In this document: one piece after another, positions 1-5,524 of the stretch
Layout of the letters: every line of letters begins with the position of its first letter
Position numbering within the stretch: position 1 is the first letter of the stretch
DNA from: an uncultured Collinsella sp.
GTDB lineage: Bacteria > Actinomycetota > Coriobacteriia > Coriobacteriales > Coriobacteriaceae
Direction: 5' to 3'
NCBI GenBank assembly: GCA_900550735.1
Contig: URTD01000122.1
Location: 1 to 6,069 of the forward strand
Length of the DNA: 6,069 nucleotides
The notes under the pieces: model-generated
Told to the model about the DNA's origin: nothing
What the model saw: only the letters and a program-made list of their open reading frames with translations
Databases searched by the model: none
Position numbers and translations under genes: made by a program

Positions 1-382
1 CGATCGTGATCTGCATGAGCAGCGCCGCCGACGTCGCCTTACCAGGTGAAATTCCGCGGCGACGCGCGTCGTCGACCACGAGCGTGGTGCCCGCCAGGTT
101 AAGCGATGGCGCAATCGTGTTCATGAAAAAGGTGCCGAACACGAGCGGCAGCGTGGCGCGCGGGGCCATATGCTCCCCCACCGCGCGGAAGCACGACGAA
201 TACGCAAAGCTCTGCGAGACGTACTTGCACAGTTGGGTGAGAATGGCTGCGACGAGCGGAATCGTCGAACCGCGCTGCATGGTCTCGACAAGCTCGGCCA
301 GCTGGTCGCCCCGCAAGAACACCACCGCCAACACGATGATGAGCACAAGGCCGACCAGCAGATTTCTGATGCTGAACTTCAC
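1..382 (-). CDS. Flippase-like / LPG synthase TM-domain membrane protein, N-terminal part
   Basis: The first 127 codons of a polytopic membrane protein; the rest lies beyond base 1. Residues 5-23 form a clear first transmembrane helix, and residues 39-68 look like a second hydrophobic segment. Residues 80-127 carry the pattern typical of the lysylphosphatidylglycerol synthase transmembrane (flippase-like, formerly UPF0104) family: a hydrophobic stretch, FMNTIAPSLNLAG, a short charged linker DDARRRGI, then the next helix. Family members are multi-helix inner-membrane proteins; some move or modify lipids or glycolipids, but the substrate cannot be told from this fragment. The start is a GTG. 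An in-frame TAG, which is the purH stop, lies 21 bases upstream, and the next in-frame ATG (codon 35) would lose helix 1. AGGGA sits 12 bases before the GTG, an unusually long spacing. The gene follows purH with no terminator, so cotranscription is likely. The family call is from remembered pattern, not a search. Confidence 0.75.
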   Translation of the reverse strand, partial: MKFSIRNLLVGLVLIIVLAVVFLRGDQLAELVETMQRGSTIPLVAAILTQLCKYVSQSFAYSSCFRAVGEHMAPRATLPLVFGTFFMNTIAPSLNLAGTTLVVDDARRRGISPGKATSAALLMQITI

Positions 383-403
383 AGTTGAGGTTCGTCCCTG
401 TCC

Positions 404-2008
404 CTAGTGGCGGAAGTGGCGATGCCCGGTGAAGACCATGGCGATGCCATGCTCGTTAGCCGCCTGGATGCATTCCTCGTCGCGGATAGAGCCGCCCGGC
501 TGGATGATGGCGGTCACGCCCCACTCGGACAGCGTGTCCACGTTGTCGCGGAAGGGGAAGAACGCGTCGGACGCGGCGACCGAACCGGTGGCGCGATCGG
601 CGCCGTCGGCCAGCGTGTTGGCGCGATCGACGGCCAGATGGCAGGAGTCCACGCGGTTGACCTGGCCCATACCGATGCCGACCGTGGCCTGGTCGTGCGC
701 GAGCAGGATGGCGTTGGACTTGACGCCCTTGCAGACCTTCCAGGCAAACTCGAGCTCGGCCATCTCGGCGTCGGTGGGCTTGCGGTCGGTGGGGAACGTA
801 AAGGTCGCGGGATCCTCGGTCACGTGGTCGACCTCCTGCACCAGCATGCCGCCGTCGACGGAGCGCAGCTCCACCTGGGCGCCGTGGTCCACGCCGCCGG
901 TGGCCAGCACGCGCAAGTTGGGGCGCTTGGCCATGCGCTCGAGCGCCTCGGCGGTGTAGCTCGGGGCGATGATGACCTCGACGAACTGCTTGTTCTGATC
1001 GGCAAAGTGCTCAACCAGATCAAAGGGAACCTCGCGGTTGCAGGCGATGATGCCGCCGAAGGCGCTCTTGGGATCGCAGGCAAAAGCTCGGTCGTAGGCA
1101 GCCGTGATGTCCTCGGCAACGGCGGAACCGCAGGGGTTCTGGTGCTTGAGGATCACGCAGGCCGGCTCGTCGAACTCGCGGACCAGGTTCCAAGCGGCAT
1201 CGGCATCCAGATAGTTGTTGTAGCTGAGCGGCTTGCCCTGGATCTGCTCGGAGCCAACGAGCGGGAACTGCGAGCTCGCGGTGTTCTCGCAGCCCTCGGC
1301 AAAGCGGTAGACCGTAGCCTTCTGCTGAGGATTCTCGCCATAGCGCAGGTCGTCGACCTTCTCCAACGAGATCTCGAGCTTGGCAGAGGTATCCGCCACG
1401 TCGCTTGCCTGGGCGGCAAGCCAACGGGAGATAGCCGTGTCGTAGGCGGCGGTGGTCTGGTAGACCTTCACCTGCAGGCGACGACGGGTGGAAAGCGTGG
1501 TGCAGCCACCGGTCTCGTGCATCTCGGCCAGGACGGCATCATAGTCGGCAGGGTCGGAAATGACGGTAACGCTTGTGGCGTTCTTGGCGGCAGAGCGCAG
1601 CATGGAGGGGCCACCGATGTCGATGTGCTCGATGGCATCCGCGAAGGTGACCTCGGGGTTGGCGACGGTCTTCTCGAACTCGTACAGGTTGACGACGACC
1701 AGGTCGATCAGCTTAATGCCGTGCTGAGCGGCCTCCTGCATGTGCTGCTCGGAATCGCGGCGGGCCAGCAGCGCGCCGTGAACCTTGGGATGCAGGGTCT
1801 TAACGCGGCCGTCCATCATCTCGGGATAGCCCGTGAACTCCTCGATGGGGGTTACGGGAACGCCCGCGTCCTCGATGGCATGAGCCGTGCCGCCCGTAGA
1901 GATGATCTCGACGCCAAAGTCGTCAACCAGCGTCCGTGCGAAATCGACGACGCCCGTCTTATCGGTAACCGAGATCAACGCGCGTGCGATCTTCACATCA
2001 GATCCCAT
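404..2008 (-). CDS. purH: Bifunctional AICAR transformylase / IMP cyclohydrolase PurH
   Basis: A cytosolic enzyme that formylates AICAR with 10-formyl-THF and then closes the ring to IMP, the last two steps of de novo purine synthesis. At 534 residues it has the normal family length. Residues 7-200 are the MGS-like IMP cyclohydrolase domain, with STGGT (38-41), the MMDGRVKTLHPKVHG segment (64-78), DLVVVNLYEF (102-111) and the IDIGGPSMLRSAAKN block (129-143). Residues 210-534 are the transformylase domain, with LRYGENPQQ (221-229), the catalytic KHQNPCG motif (288-294, Lys-His pair), CDPKSAFGG (311-319), KSNAILLA, a VGIGMGQVNRVDS block (443-455), ASDAFFPF (479-486) and the family ending TGHRHFRH. 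All expected motifs are present, so it should be active. ATG at 2008 is supported by AGGAGG five bases upstream. No purine riboswitch or recognisable purine operator was found upstream. Confidence 0.98.
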   Translation of the reverse strand: MGSDVKIARALISVTDKTGVVDFARTLVDDFGVEIISTGGTAHAIEDAGVPVTPIEEFTGYPEMMDGRVKTLHPKVHGALLARRDSEQHMQEAAQHGIKLIDLVVVNLYEFEKTVANPEVTFADAIEHIDIGGPSMLRSAAKNATSVTVISDPADYDAVLAEMHETGGCTTLSTRRRLQVKVYQTTAAYDTAISRWLAAQASDVADTSAKLEISLEKVDDLRYGENPQQKATVYRFAEGCENTASSQFPLVGSEQIQGKPLSYNNYLDADAAWNLVREFDEPACVILKHQNPCGSAVAEDITAAYDRAFACDPKSAFGGIIACNREVPFDLVEHFADQNKQFVEVIIAPSYTAEALERMAKRPNLRVLATGGVDHGAQVELRSVDGGMLVQEVDHVTEDPATFTFPTDRKPTDAEMAELEFAWKVCKGVKSNAILLAHDQATVGIGMGQVNRVDSCHLAVDRANTLADGADRATGSVAASDAFFPFRDNVDTLSEWGVTAIIQPGGSIRDEECIQAANEHGIAMVFTGHRHFRH

Positions 2009-2013
2009 GCAGT

Positions 2014-2019
2014 CCTCCT
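2014..2019 (-). promoter_or_regulatory. Ribosome binding site of purH
   Basis: AGGAGG on the minus strand, five bases before the ATG at 2008. It is a perfect Shine-Dalgarno core and decides the start against longer spurious frames that read through this region. Confidence 0.85.
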
Positions 2020-2106
2020 GTCTGGTACGCCGCCGTGCTCTGTGAGTCGGTGATACGTCGATCTGCAGCGCTCGCGCAGCGGCAATGAAAATACTGATTC
2101 AATGTA

Positions 2107-2124
2107 GCGCATCGAGCGCATCGA
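2107..2124. repeat. Tandem 9-base direct repeat GCGCATCGA x2
   Basis: Two perfect adjacent copies of GCGCATCGA. The second copy runs into the palindrome GCATCGATGC (2118-2127). It could be a binding site or a slippage product; nothing in the sequence decides. Confidence 0.7.
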
Positions 2125-2145
2125 TGCACCCCGCAACGGGCGCAT

Positions 2146-2164
2146 GTGCATAAAAAGTTTGCAC
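2146..2164. promoter_or_regulatory. Possible operator: GTGCA - 9 bases - TGCAC
   Basis: A dyad of two five-base half-sites around the A/T-rich spacer TAAAAAGTT, about 140 bases upstream of both divergent starts. Its centre-of-spacer position and A/T core resemble regulator sites, but five-base arms can arise by chance and no known box is recognised. Confidence 0.25.
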
Positions 2165-2285
2165 GCGGAGGGGATGGGCACAGCACCGGGCACGGTGAGT
2201 TCATGGAACACAGGGGCACCATAATTTGATGCCAATGGCGTGGTAGAACTGTGCTCGATATGCATCCGCAAAAGAAAGAGGCACT

Positions 2286-2927
2286 ATGGTCTCGCGGGTT
2301 CTTTACCGACCGTTTGATACCGAAGACTTCGACGCCATCGCGTTGATTCTGCAGCAGCTTTGGCATAACAATTCGGATAACGATGAGTACAACCGCCTCG
2401 AGGCCGCATGCGACCTCGGCTATTGCCTTTCGTCTTCGACGTTTTCGCAGGTTGCCGTAATCGACGGTCAGGCGCGCGGCATTGCGCTCGCGCGTGCGGG
2501 ACAGAGCTCCGGCGCCACCGTTAAGGAACATTGGCTGGATACCGAACGCGCACTGCTATCGCAAATGCGCGAGCTGGAGCCCGATGCCTGCGCCGAGTAT
2601 CTCTCGTTTGTGCGCGCAACCATCCGAACCAACAACCGCCTGCTCGAAAGCAGCCCGTTGCCACACGACAACGAGGTCACGCTGCTTGCCGTAGATCGCG
2701 ACGTCCATGGCCTGGGCGTTGGCTCGGTGTTGCTCGACGCCGCAGTCTCGTACCTATCCTCGCGCGGGGCGACGAGGGCGCACCTGTACACCGACTCCAA
2801 CTGCTCGTGGAAGTTCTACGAGCTGCATGGCTTTAAGCGCACGGCCACGCACCGCGCCAACCGCGAAGAGCGCCGTCACGACATGCCGCGCGAAAGCTTC
2901 CTCTACGAACTCGACCTAACAGCCTAG
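2286..2927 (+). CDS. GNAT-family N-acetyltransferase
   Basis: A cytosolic acetyl-CoA-dependent transferase of 213 residues with unknown acceptor. The core GNAT signature is in the C-terminal half: the beta-4 strand EVTLLAVDRDV (130-140), followed by the motif A pyrophosphate loop HGLGVG (141-146), where His replaces the usual Gln or Arg, then the helix SVLLDAAVSYLSSRG (147-161), beta-5 AHLYTD (165-170) and the motif B element WKFYELHGFKR (175-185), typical of the family. The N-terminus (RPFDTEDFDAIALILQQLW) matches the usual beta-1/alpha-1 start. Residues 76-128 are a largely helical insert (LDTERALLSQMRELEPDA and following) that makes it longer than the common 150-170 residues. GAGG ends four bases before the ATG. 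It is divergent from purH and convergent with the DUF2207 gene, so it is probably monocistronic. Possible acceptors are small amines, antibiotics or protein N-termini; none is indicated. Confidence 0.85.
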   Translation: MVSRVLYRPFDTEDFDAIALILQQLWHNNSDNDEYNRLEAACDLGYCLSSSTFSQVAVIDGQARGIALARAGQSSGATVKEHWLDTERALLSQMRELEPDACAEYLSFVRATIRTNNRLLESSPLPHDNEVTLLAVDRDVHGLGVGSVLLDAAVSYLSSRGATRAHLYTDSNCSWKFYELHGFKRTATHRANREERRHDMPRESFLYELDLTA

Positions 2928-2942
2928 GCCCAGCAGCCATAC

Positions 2943-2982
2943 CTAGTCATTTAGGAACGTCCCCAGTGACTAGTCGTTGGGG
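2943..2982 (-). repeat. Intergenic repeat, copy A (inverted relative to copy B)
   Basis: Read on the minus strand, this 40-base stretch matches 5122-5161 (plus strand) at 34 of 40 positions with no gap; all six differences are transitions. The 22-base part at 2961-2982 is an imperfect palindrome with arms CCCCAGTGAC and GTCGTTGGGG around a central TA. It lies just after the acetyltransferase stop codon and could fold in RNA as a CCCC/GGGG hairpin, but the bases after it are not a proper T tract. It looks like a small dispersed palindromic element rather than a gene-specific signal. Confidence 0.8.
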
Positions 2983-3004
2983 ACAGTCTTCGTAGGTAGC
3001 GCAT

Positions 3005-3051
3005 AAAAAGGGATGGGCTTCCCCCGACGGCTGTCGAGAAAAGCCCATCCC
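3005..3051 (-). terminator. Intrinsic terminator of the DUF2207 gene
   Basis: On the minus strand an 11-base perfect stem GGGATGGGCTT / AAGCCCATCCC (3051-3041 with 3020-3010) encloses a 20-base loop containing a smaller CGAC/GTCG stem, and is followed directly by TTTTT (3009-3005). It begins 14 bases after the DUF2207 stop codon. On the plus strand the stem is followed only by ATAATTTA, so it may weakly stop the converging acetyltransferase transcript as well. Confidence 0.92.
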
Positions 3052-3065
3052 ATAATTTACGACCG

Positions 3066-5009
3066 CTAGAACGTTCCGCCGCCGCCTCCGCCGACGCCGC
3101 CGCCTCCGCCGCCCGAGAAGCCGCCGCCTCCGCCGCCGCTCGAGCTGTCGGAGCTCGATGCCAGCTCACGGATGCTCTCGTGATACACGCCGTCGAACGA
3201 ATCCATCGGCGACTCGTTGCCGTAATGATGGTAGTACCACCAGTAGCAGGGGTAATTGTCGTAGAAACCGTCGGCCTCGCGCACCTCGGGAGGAACAGCC
3301 TCGGCAAGCTGACGCAGGACTTCCTTGGAAACACCCAGCGCCGCACCCATCACCAGAAGTTTATTCCACAGTACCAGATCGCCCGGAACGGCTTCCTTTA
3401 GGCGCGTGAAATCCTCAAGCCAATGCTTGAGCGCCTTGCAGCGAGCCGCCACCTCGGCGCCCTCCGGCGTAAAGCGGCGGAACGTAAGGCCCACGCCGAT
3501 ACCCACCAGCACAATCGGCACCGAGATAACCGCGGCGGTAATGTTCGCCTGTGCGCCATCGGTAAAGAAGATGGATCCCACGGGAACAAAGGCGATCAGG
3601 ATACCAAGAACCAGGCAAAACACCATTGCAACAATGCCGTCCGAGGCAACGTACTCGCTATCGGCCAGCTTGCCCTTAACGGTGTTCTGATAGTCCTCGA
3701 GCTTGTCGCCCACGGGCGTAGCGTGCTGCTTGACGTAGTGCTGCAGCTCGTCGAACGTGCGCGAGCGATCACCGTTCTCGTCAGGCTTAGCACCGGCAAA
3801 GAAGACCTTGAGCACCATGTGGTCAATGCCCTTGGCCGACTTCCAGCCCGCATCACTCACCGTCACGCGATACGTCTGCTCTTCTTTTTCACGCCCCAAC
3901 AGACCCTTCTTGGCCTTGGTCACGGTCGCCTGCTCCAGCTTGATCACACGGTCGTCGGTGAGCTTCATGAGCGTGGCGATATATGCCTGATCGGGCACCT
4001 CGTTCCAGCTCATGAGGGCCGAAAGCACGGCGGGATGGTCGGCCGAAGGCACATCGCGGAAATACTCGTCCTGGAAAAGCGGCTTGGGCTTGCGGCGGCG
4101 CAGCTTGAGCACAACGATTGTGCCGGTAAAGGCCACCGCCGCGAAAACACTTAGCACGGCAAGTACATTGGCAATCATGCGAGCGTGAGCGCGGCGGGCG
4201 TTAGCTTCGTCGGCCCATTCCTTCTCTTCGCTCAGGATCGTTGACATGCGCTCTTCGCCCGAAGCGGCAAGCTGCGGCACCCAGTCGCTAGGGAAGGCGA
4301 TGCGTGCCTCGGCGAATTCGCCCTGGTGCACGCAGGGAATGGTATAGGTGACCATGGGCTCGTCCTCATCGAGCGACACGTCGCCCGTCAGCGGACCATG
4401 GCCCCATGCGCGGAAGTTATCGCCCTTGACGGCCGCCGTCCCGGCAGCGGCATTCGCGAAGCACACTTCCATCTCGACGTCATCGGAATCCGCAGACCAG
4501 CCGTCACCTACGAACTTCCAGTAGAGCTCGGCGGTATCGGCCCAGTTCATAACCGCACCGGTCATGGTGTAGCTCACGTAGTAGATTGCGCTGTCGCCGC
4601 TCTCGTGAGGGCTGAACACCTTAATCCTTACGCCGTCACCGGTCTGCTCGACCGTGTAGACGCCAGAGTCGCCCTTGTTCGCGCTATCGACTTTGTTAAA
4701 CGCGGTGTCCTCTTCCTCGACACTCAGCACGTCGACGCCCGCCGTGCCGCCCTGCTGGTTGGAGCCCGTATTGATCTCCCAAAACACGCCGTTGATGTCG
4801 TCGTCGAAATCAAACTGGCGTCCCTCGACAACGGTCAGCGATCCATCGGCCTCGACCGTGGCACTGATATAGGTCTGGGTCATGGAGTAGCCGTCGGCGT
4901 GCGCGGCGACAGGCAGCAGCAACAACGCAAGCGCGACGAGCACGCAGACGGAAGCGAATCGCGCAAACAGGTGGCGCTGCCGGCTGACTTTGGCGGCGAG
5001 GGTGTTCAT
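3066..5009 (-). CDS. DUF2207 (YciQ-like) exported membrane protein with Gly-rich tail
   Basis: A 647-residue membrane protein of unknown biochemical role. Residues 1-38 are a signal peptide: a basic start, hydrophobic VCVLVALALLLLPVAA (21-36), and probable cleavage after AHA (36-38). Residues 40-250 form an extracytoplasmic beta-rich domain of DUF2207 type (ISATVEADGSLTVVEGRQF, then NGVFWEI, YYVSYTMTGAV, AELYWKFVGDGW). Transmembrane helix 1 is about 279-302, followed by a basic LKLRRRKPKP. A cytoplasmic region (about 311-455) contains the DHPAVLSALMSW motif (324-335), typical of the family, and two more helices follow at about 457-482 and 488-509. The tail holds an aromatic run YDNYPCYWWYYHHYG (583-597) and a Ser then Gly stretch (618-645) ending TF. 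The ATG at 5009 is preferred over one 23 codons upstream because AAAGGA lies seven bases before it and the signal peptide then starts normally. It is a single-gene unit with its own terminator. Confidence 0.9.
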   Translation of the reverse strand: MNTLAAKVSRQRHLFARFASVCVLVALALLLLPVAAHADGYSMTQTYISATVEADGSLTVVEGRQFDFDDDINGVFWEINTGSNQQGGTAGVDVLSVEEEDTAFNKVDSANKGDSGVYTVEQTGDGVRIKVFSPHESGDSAIYYVSYTMTGAVMNWADTAELYWKFVGDGWSADSDDVEMEVCFANAAAGTAAVKGDNFRAWGHGPLTGDVSLDEDEPMVTYTIPCVHQGEFAEARIAFPSDWVPQLAASGEERMSTILSEEKEWADEANARRAHARMIANVLAVLSVFAAVAFTGTIVVLKLRRRKPKPLFQDEYFRDVPSADHPAVLSALMSWNEVPDQAYIATLMKLTDDRVIKLEQATVTKAKKGLLGREKEEQTYRVTVSDAGWKSAKGIDHMVLKVFFAGAKPDENGDRSRTFDELQHYVKQHATPVGDKLEDYQNTVKGKLADSEYVASDGIVAMVFCLVLGILIAFVPVGSIFFTDGAQANITAAVISVPIVLVGIGVGLTFRRFTPEGAEVAARCKALKHWLEDFTRLKEAVPGDLVLWNKLLVMGAALGVSKEVLRQLAEAVPPEVREADGFYDNYPCYWWYYHHYGNESPMDSFDGVYHESIRELASSSDSSSGGGGGGFSGGGGGGVGGGGGGTF

Positions 5010-5016
5010 AGGCACA

Positions 5017-5022
5017 TCCTTT
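5017..5022 (-). promoter_or_regulatory. Ribosome binding site of the DUF2207 gene
   Basis: AAAGGA on the minus strand, seven bases before the ATG at 5009. It decides the start against the upstream in-frame ATG at 5078, which would add 23 residues ahead of the signal peptide and has no comparable site. Confidence 0.75.
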
Positions 5023-5121
5023 GTCTGTAAAACCAACAGCGCCATTGTCCCACGTTTGCGGGTACGCATGACGAACATCTAGGCGACCGGAGCGCCAAAC
5101 GGGATGAAAGTCACACCCGCA

Positions 5122-5161
5122 CCCCAACAGCCAGTCATTGGGGACGTTCTTAAATGACCAG
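5122..5161 (+). repeat. Intergenic repeat, copy B
   Basis: Matches the reverse complement of 2943-2982 at 34 of 40 positions, all differences being transitions. Bases 5122-5143 are a decayed palindrome with outer arms CCCCAA and TTGGGG; ACGTTCTTA and then AATGACCAGTCATT (5153-5166, nearly palindromic) follow. It lies about 110 bases upstream of the DUF2207 start. From memory, repeats with GGGGACGTTC and GACTAGTC cores are common in Collinsella-type intergenic regions; a genome count would settle this. Confidence 0.8.
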
Positions 5162-5173
5162 TCATTAGGGACA
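5131..5173 (+). repeat. Partial tandem duplication within repeat copy B
   Basis: CCAGTCATTGGGGAC at 5131-5145 recurs as CCAGTCATTAGGGAC at 5158-5172, 14 of 15 identical with a 27-base period. It suggests the element is built from repeated half-units, as palindromic REP-like elements often are. Copy A does not show this second unit. Confidence 0.75.
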
Positions 5174-5231
5174 CCCTTGGCATGGCCTGCGCCAGCAATA
5201 GATACCACTTCACAGCTCCGTCACAGGTGTA

Positions 5232-5327
5232 GCGGCTTTGTGTGGGCGCGGCATGCGCTGACTGAGCCGCCAGCCGAGGGGCATAAAGTAGTTGAGCGAA
5301 AACGGTTTGCCCCTTTGCCGTTCGCTC
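5232..5327 (+). ncRNA. Possible structured RNA ahead of an orphan terminator
   Basis: Two potential hairpins precede the terminator at 5353-5388. The first pairs GCGGCT (5232-5237) with AGCCGC (5265-5270) and has an inner GCGC/GCGC stem (5246-5249 with 5255-5258). The second pairs GAGCGAA (5294-5300) with TTCGCTC (5321-5327), continued by CGG/CCG with two extra bases on one side. No known RNA family (6S, SRP, RNase P, tmRNA, T-box, common riboswitches) is recognised. The call rests only on stems plus a terminator, and GC-rich DNA gives short stems by chance. No promoter was identified. Confidence 0.25.
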
Positions 5328-5344
5328 GAGGATCATGTCCCCCT

Positions 5345-5356
5345 TTTCCGCGGAAA
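5345..5356. repeat. Perfect 12-base palindrome TTTCCGCGGAAA
   Basis: A perfect inverted repeat with no spacer, directly before and overlapping the left arm of the terminator-like hairpin (shared bases 5353-5356). It may be a protein-binding dyad or compete with the terminator fold. Confidence 0.6.
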
Positions 5357-5398
5357 CCCCGGCAGTTGCGAAGAGCTGCCGGGGTTTCTGTCGTTTGT
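5353..5398 (+). terminator. Terminator-like hairpin with no gene in front of it
   Basis: A perfect 13-base stem GAAACCCCGGCAG (5353-5365) / CTGCCGGGGTTTC (5376-5388) with a 10-base loop, followed by the moderately T-rich TGTCGTTTG. The tract suits the plus strand; on the minus strand the stem is followed by CGCGGAAAAGG. It lies 137 bases before gluQRS and about 340 bases beyond the start of the divergent DUF2207 gene, so no recognised plus-strand gene ends here. It may close a small RNA or act as a leader attenuator if a gluQRS transcript begins further upstream. Confidence 0.6.
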
Positions 5399-5511
5399 GA
5401 GGCTAAGTCGGTACGCAGCGATCGAGACCTTGAGCCGCAAACCCACCGTGCGCAATGCGCACCGCCGCCAACTTGTGAGCGCGGCAACGCCTTCCCTGCC
5501 AAGCCCCGCGC

Positions 5512-5517
5512 TATACT
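5512..5517 (+). promoter_or_regulatory. -10 element TATACT for a leaderless gluQRS transcript
   Basis: TATACT differs from the consensus TATAAT at one position and ends seven bases before the A of the gluQRS ATG, so transcription would begin at or next to the start codon. No Shine-Dalgarno sequence lies in the bases before the ATG, in keeping with a leaderless message. No clear -35 hexamer is seen at 16-18 bases upstream. Confidence 0.6.
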
Positions 5518-5524
5518 CATCCGC

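Larger units (their letters stand above)
2009..2285. other. Divergent purH / acetyltransferase intergenic region
   Basis: A 277-base spacer that must hold promoters for both divergent genes, yet no convincing -35/-10 pair was found on either strand. CATAAT at 2220-2225 is a possible plus-strand -10 element without a good -35 partner. Small structures are present: a perfect tandem 9-base repeat GCGCATCGA (2107-2124), the palindrome GCATCGATGC (2118-2127), and the inverted pair GTGCA/TGCAC separated by nine mostly A/T bases (2146-2164). The open frames crossing it on the minus strand have no protein character. Confidence 0.55.
5010..5524. other. Long gene-free divergent spacer
   Basis: About 515 bases between the divergent DUF2207 and gluQRS starts. 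I see no credible protein gene: the open frames here, including an 85-residue minus-strand one at 5079-5336, cross the repeat and have no family features. From left to right it holds the DUF2207 ribosome binding site, repeat copy B with a partial second unit (5122-5173), a hairpin region (5232-5270), a second hairpin (5294-5327), a perfect 12-base palindrome (5345-5356), a terminator-like hairpin (5353-5388), and a gluQRS -10 element (5512-5517). The DUF2207 promoter is presumably at 5030-5120, but no clear hexamers were found. This content is more than two promoters need. Confidence 0.6.

Noticed and set aside
399..409. CACTAGGGACA on the minus strand at the purH stop, resembling CATTAGGGACA of repeat copy B
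   Set aside because: Ten of eleven bases match, but the stretch overlaps the conserved purH C-terminus and has no palindromic arms, so it is most likely coincidence.
407..2053. Long 548-codon open frame on the plus strand opposite purH
   Set aside because: It is the antisense shadow of purH: low-complexity Gly, Val and Asp rich protein with no family motifs, whereas the minus frame carries every PurH motif.
1993..2531. Minus-strand frames crossing the purH/acetyltransferase spacer
   Set aside because: They overlap the start of the acetyltransferase or purH in other frames and show no recognisable protein features.
2961..2990. Repeat copy A as the intrinsic terminator of the acetyltransferase gene
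   Set aside because: The stem has mismatches and is followed by AGTCTTCG rather than a T tract; the family match to copy B explains it better.
5079..5336. 85-codon minus-strand frame just before the DUF2207 gene
   Set aside because: It runs through the repeat (repeated SLMTG/SPMTG text comes from the tandem unit), has no binding site worth the name and no domain character.
5335..5400. A 21-codon reading frame after GAGG that could be a leader peptide
   Set aside because: The start lies only three bases after GAGG, the terminator stem falls inside the frame, and the codons show no run of one amino acid that would indicate attenuation.
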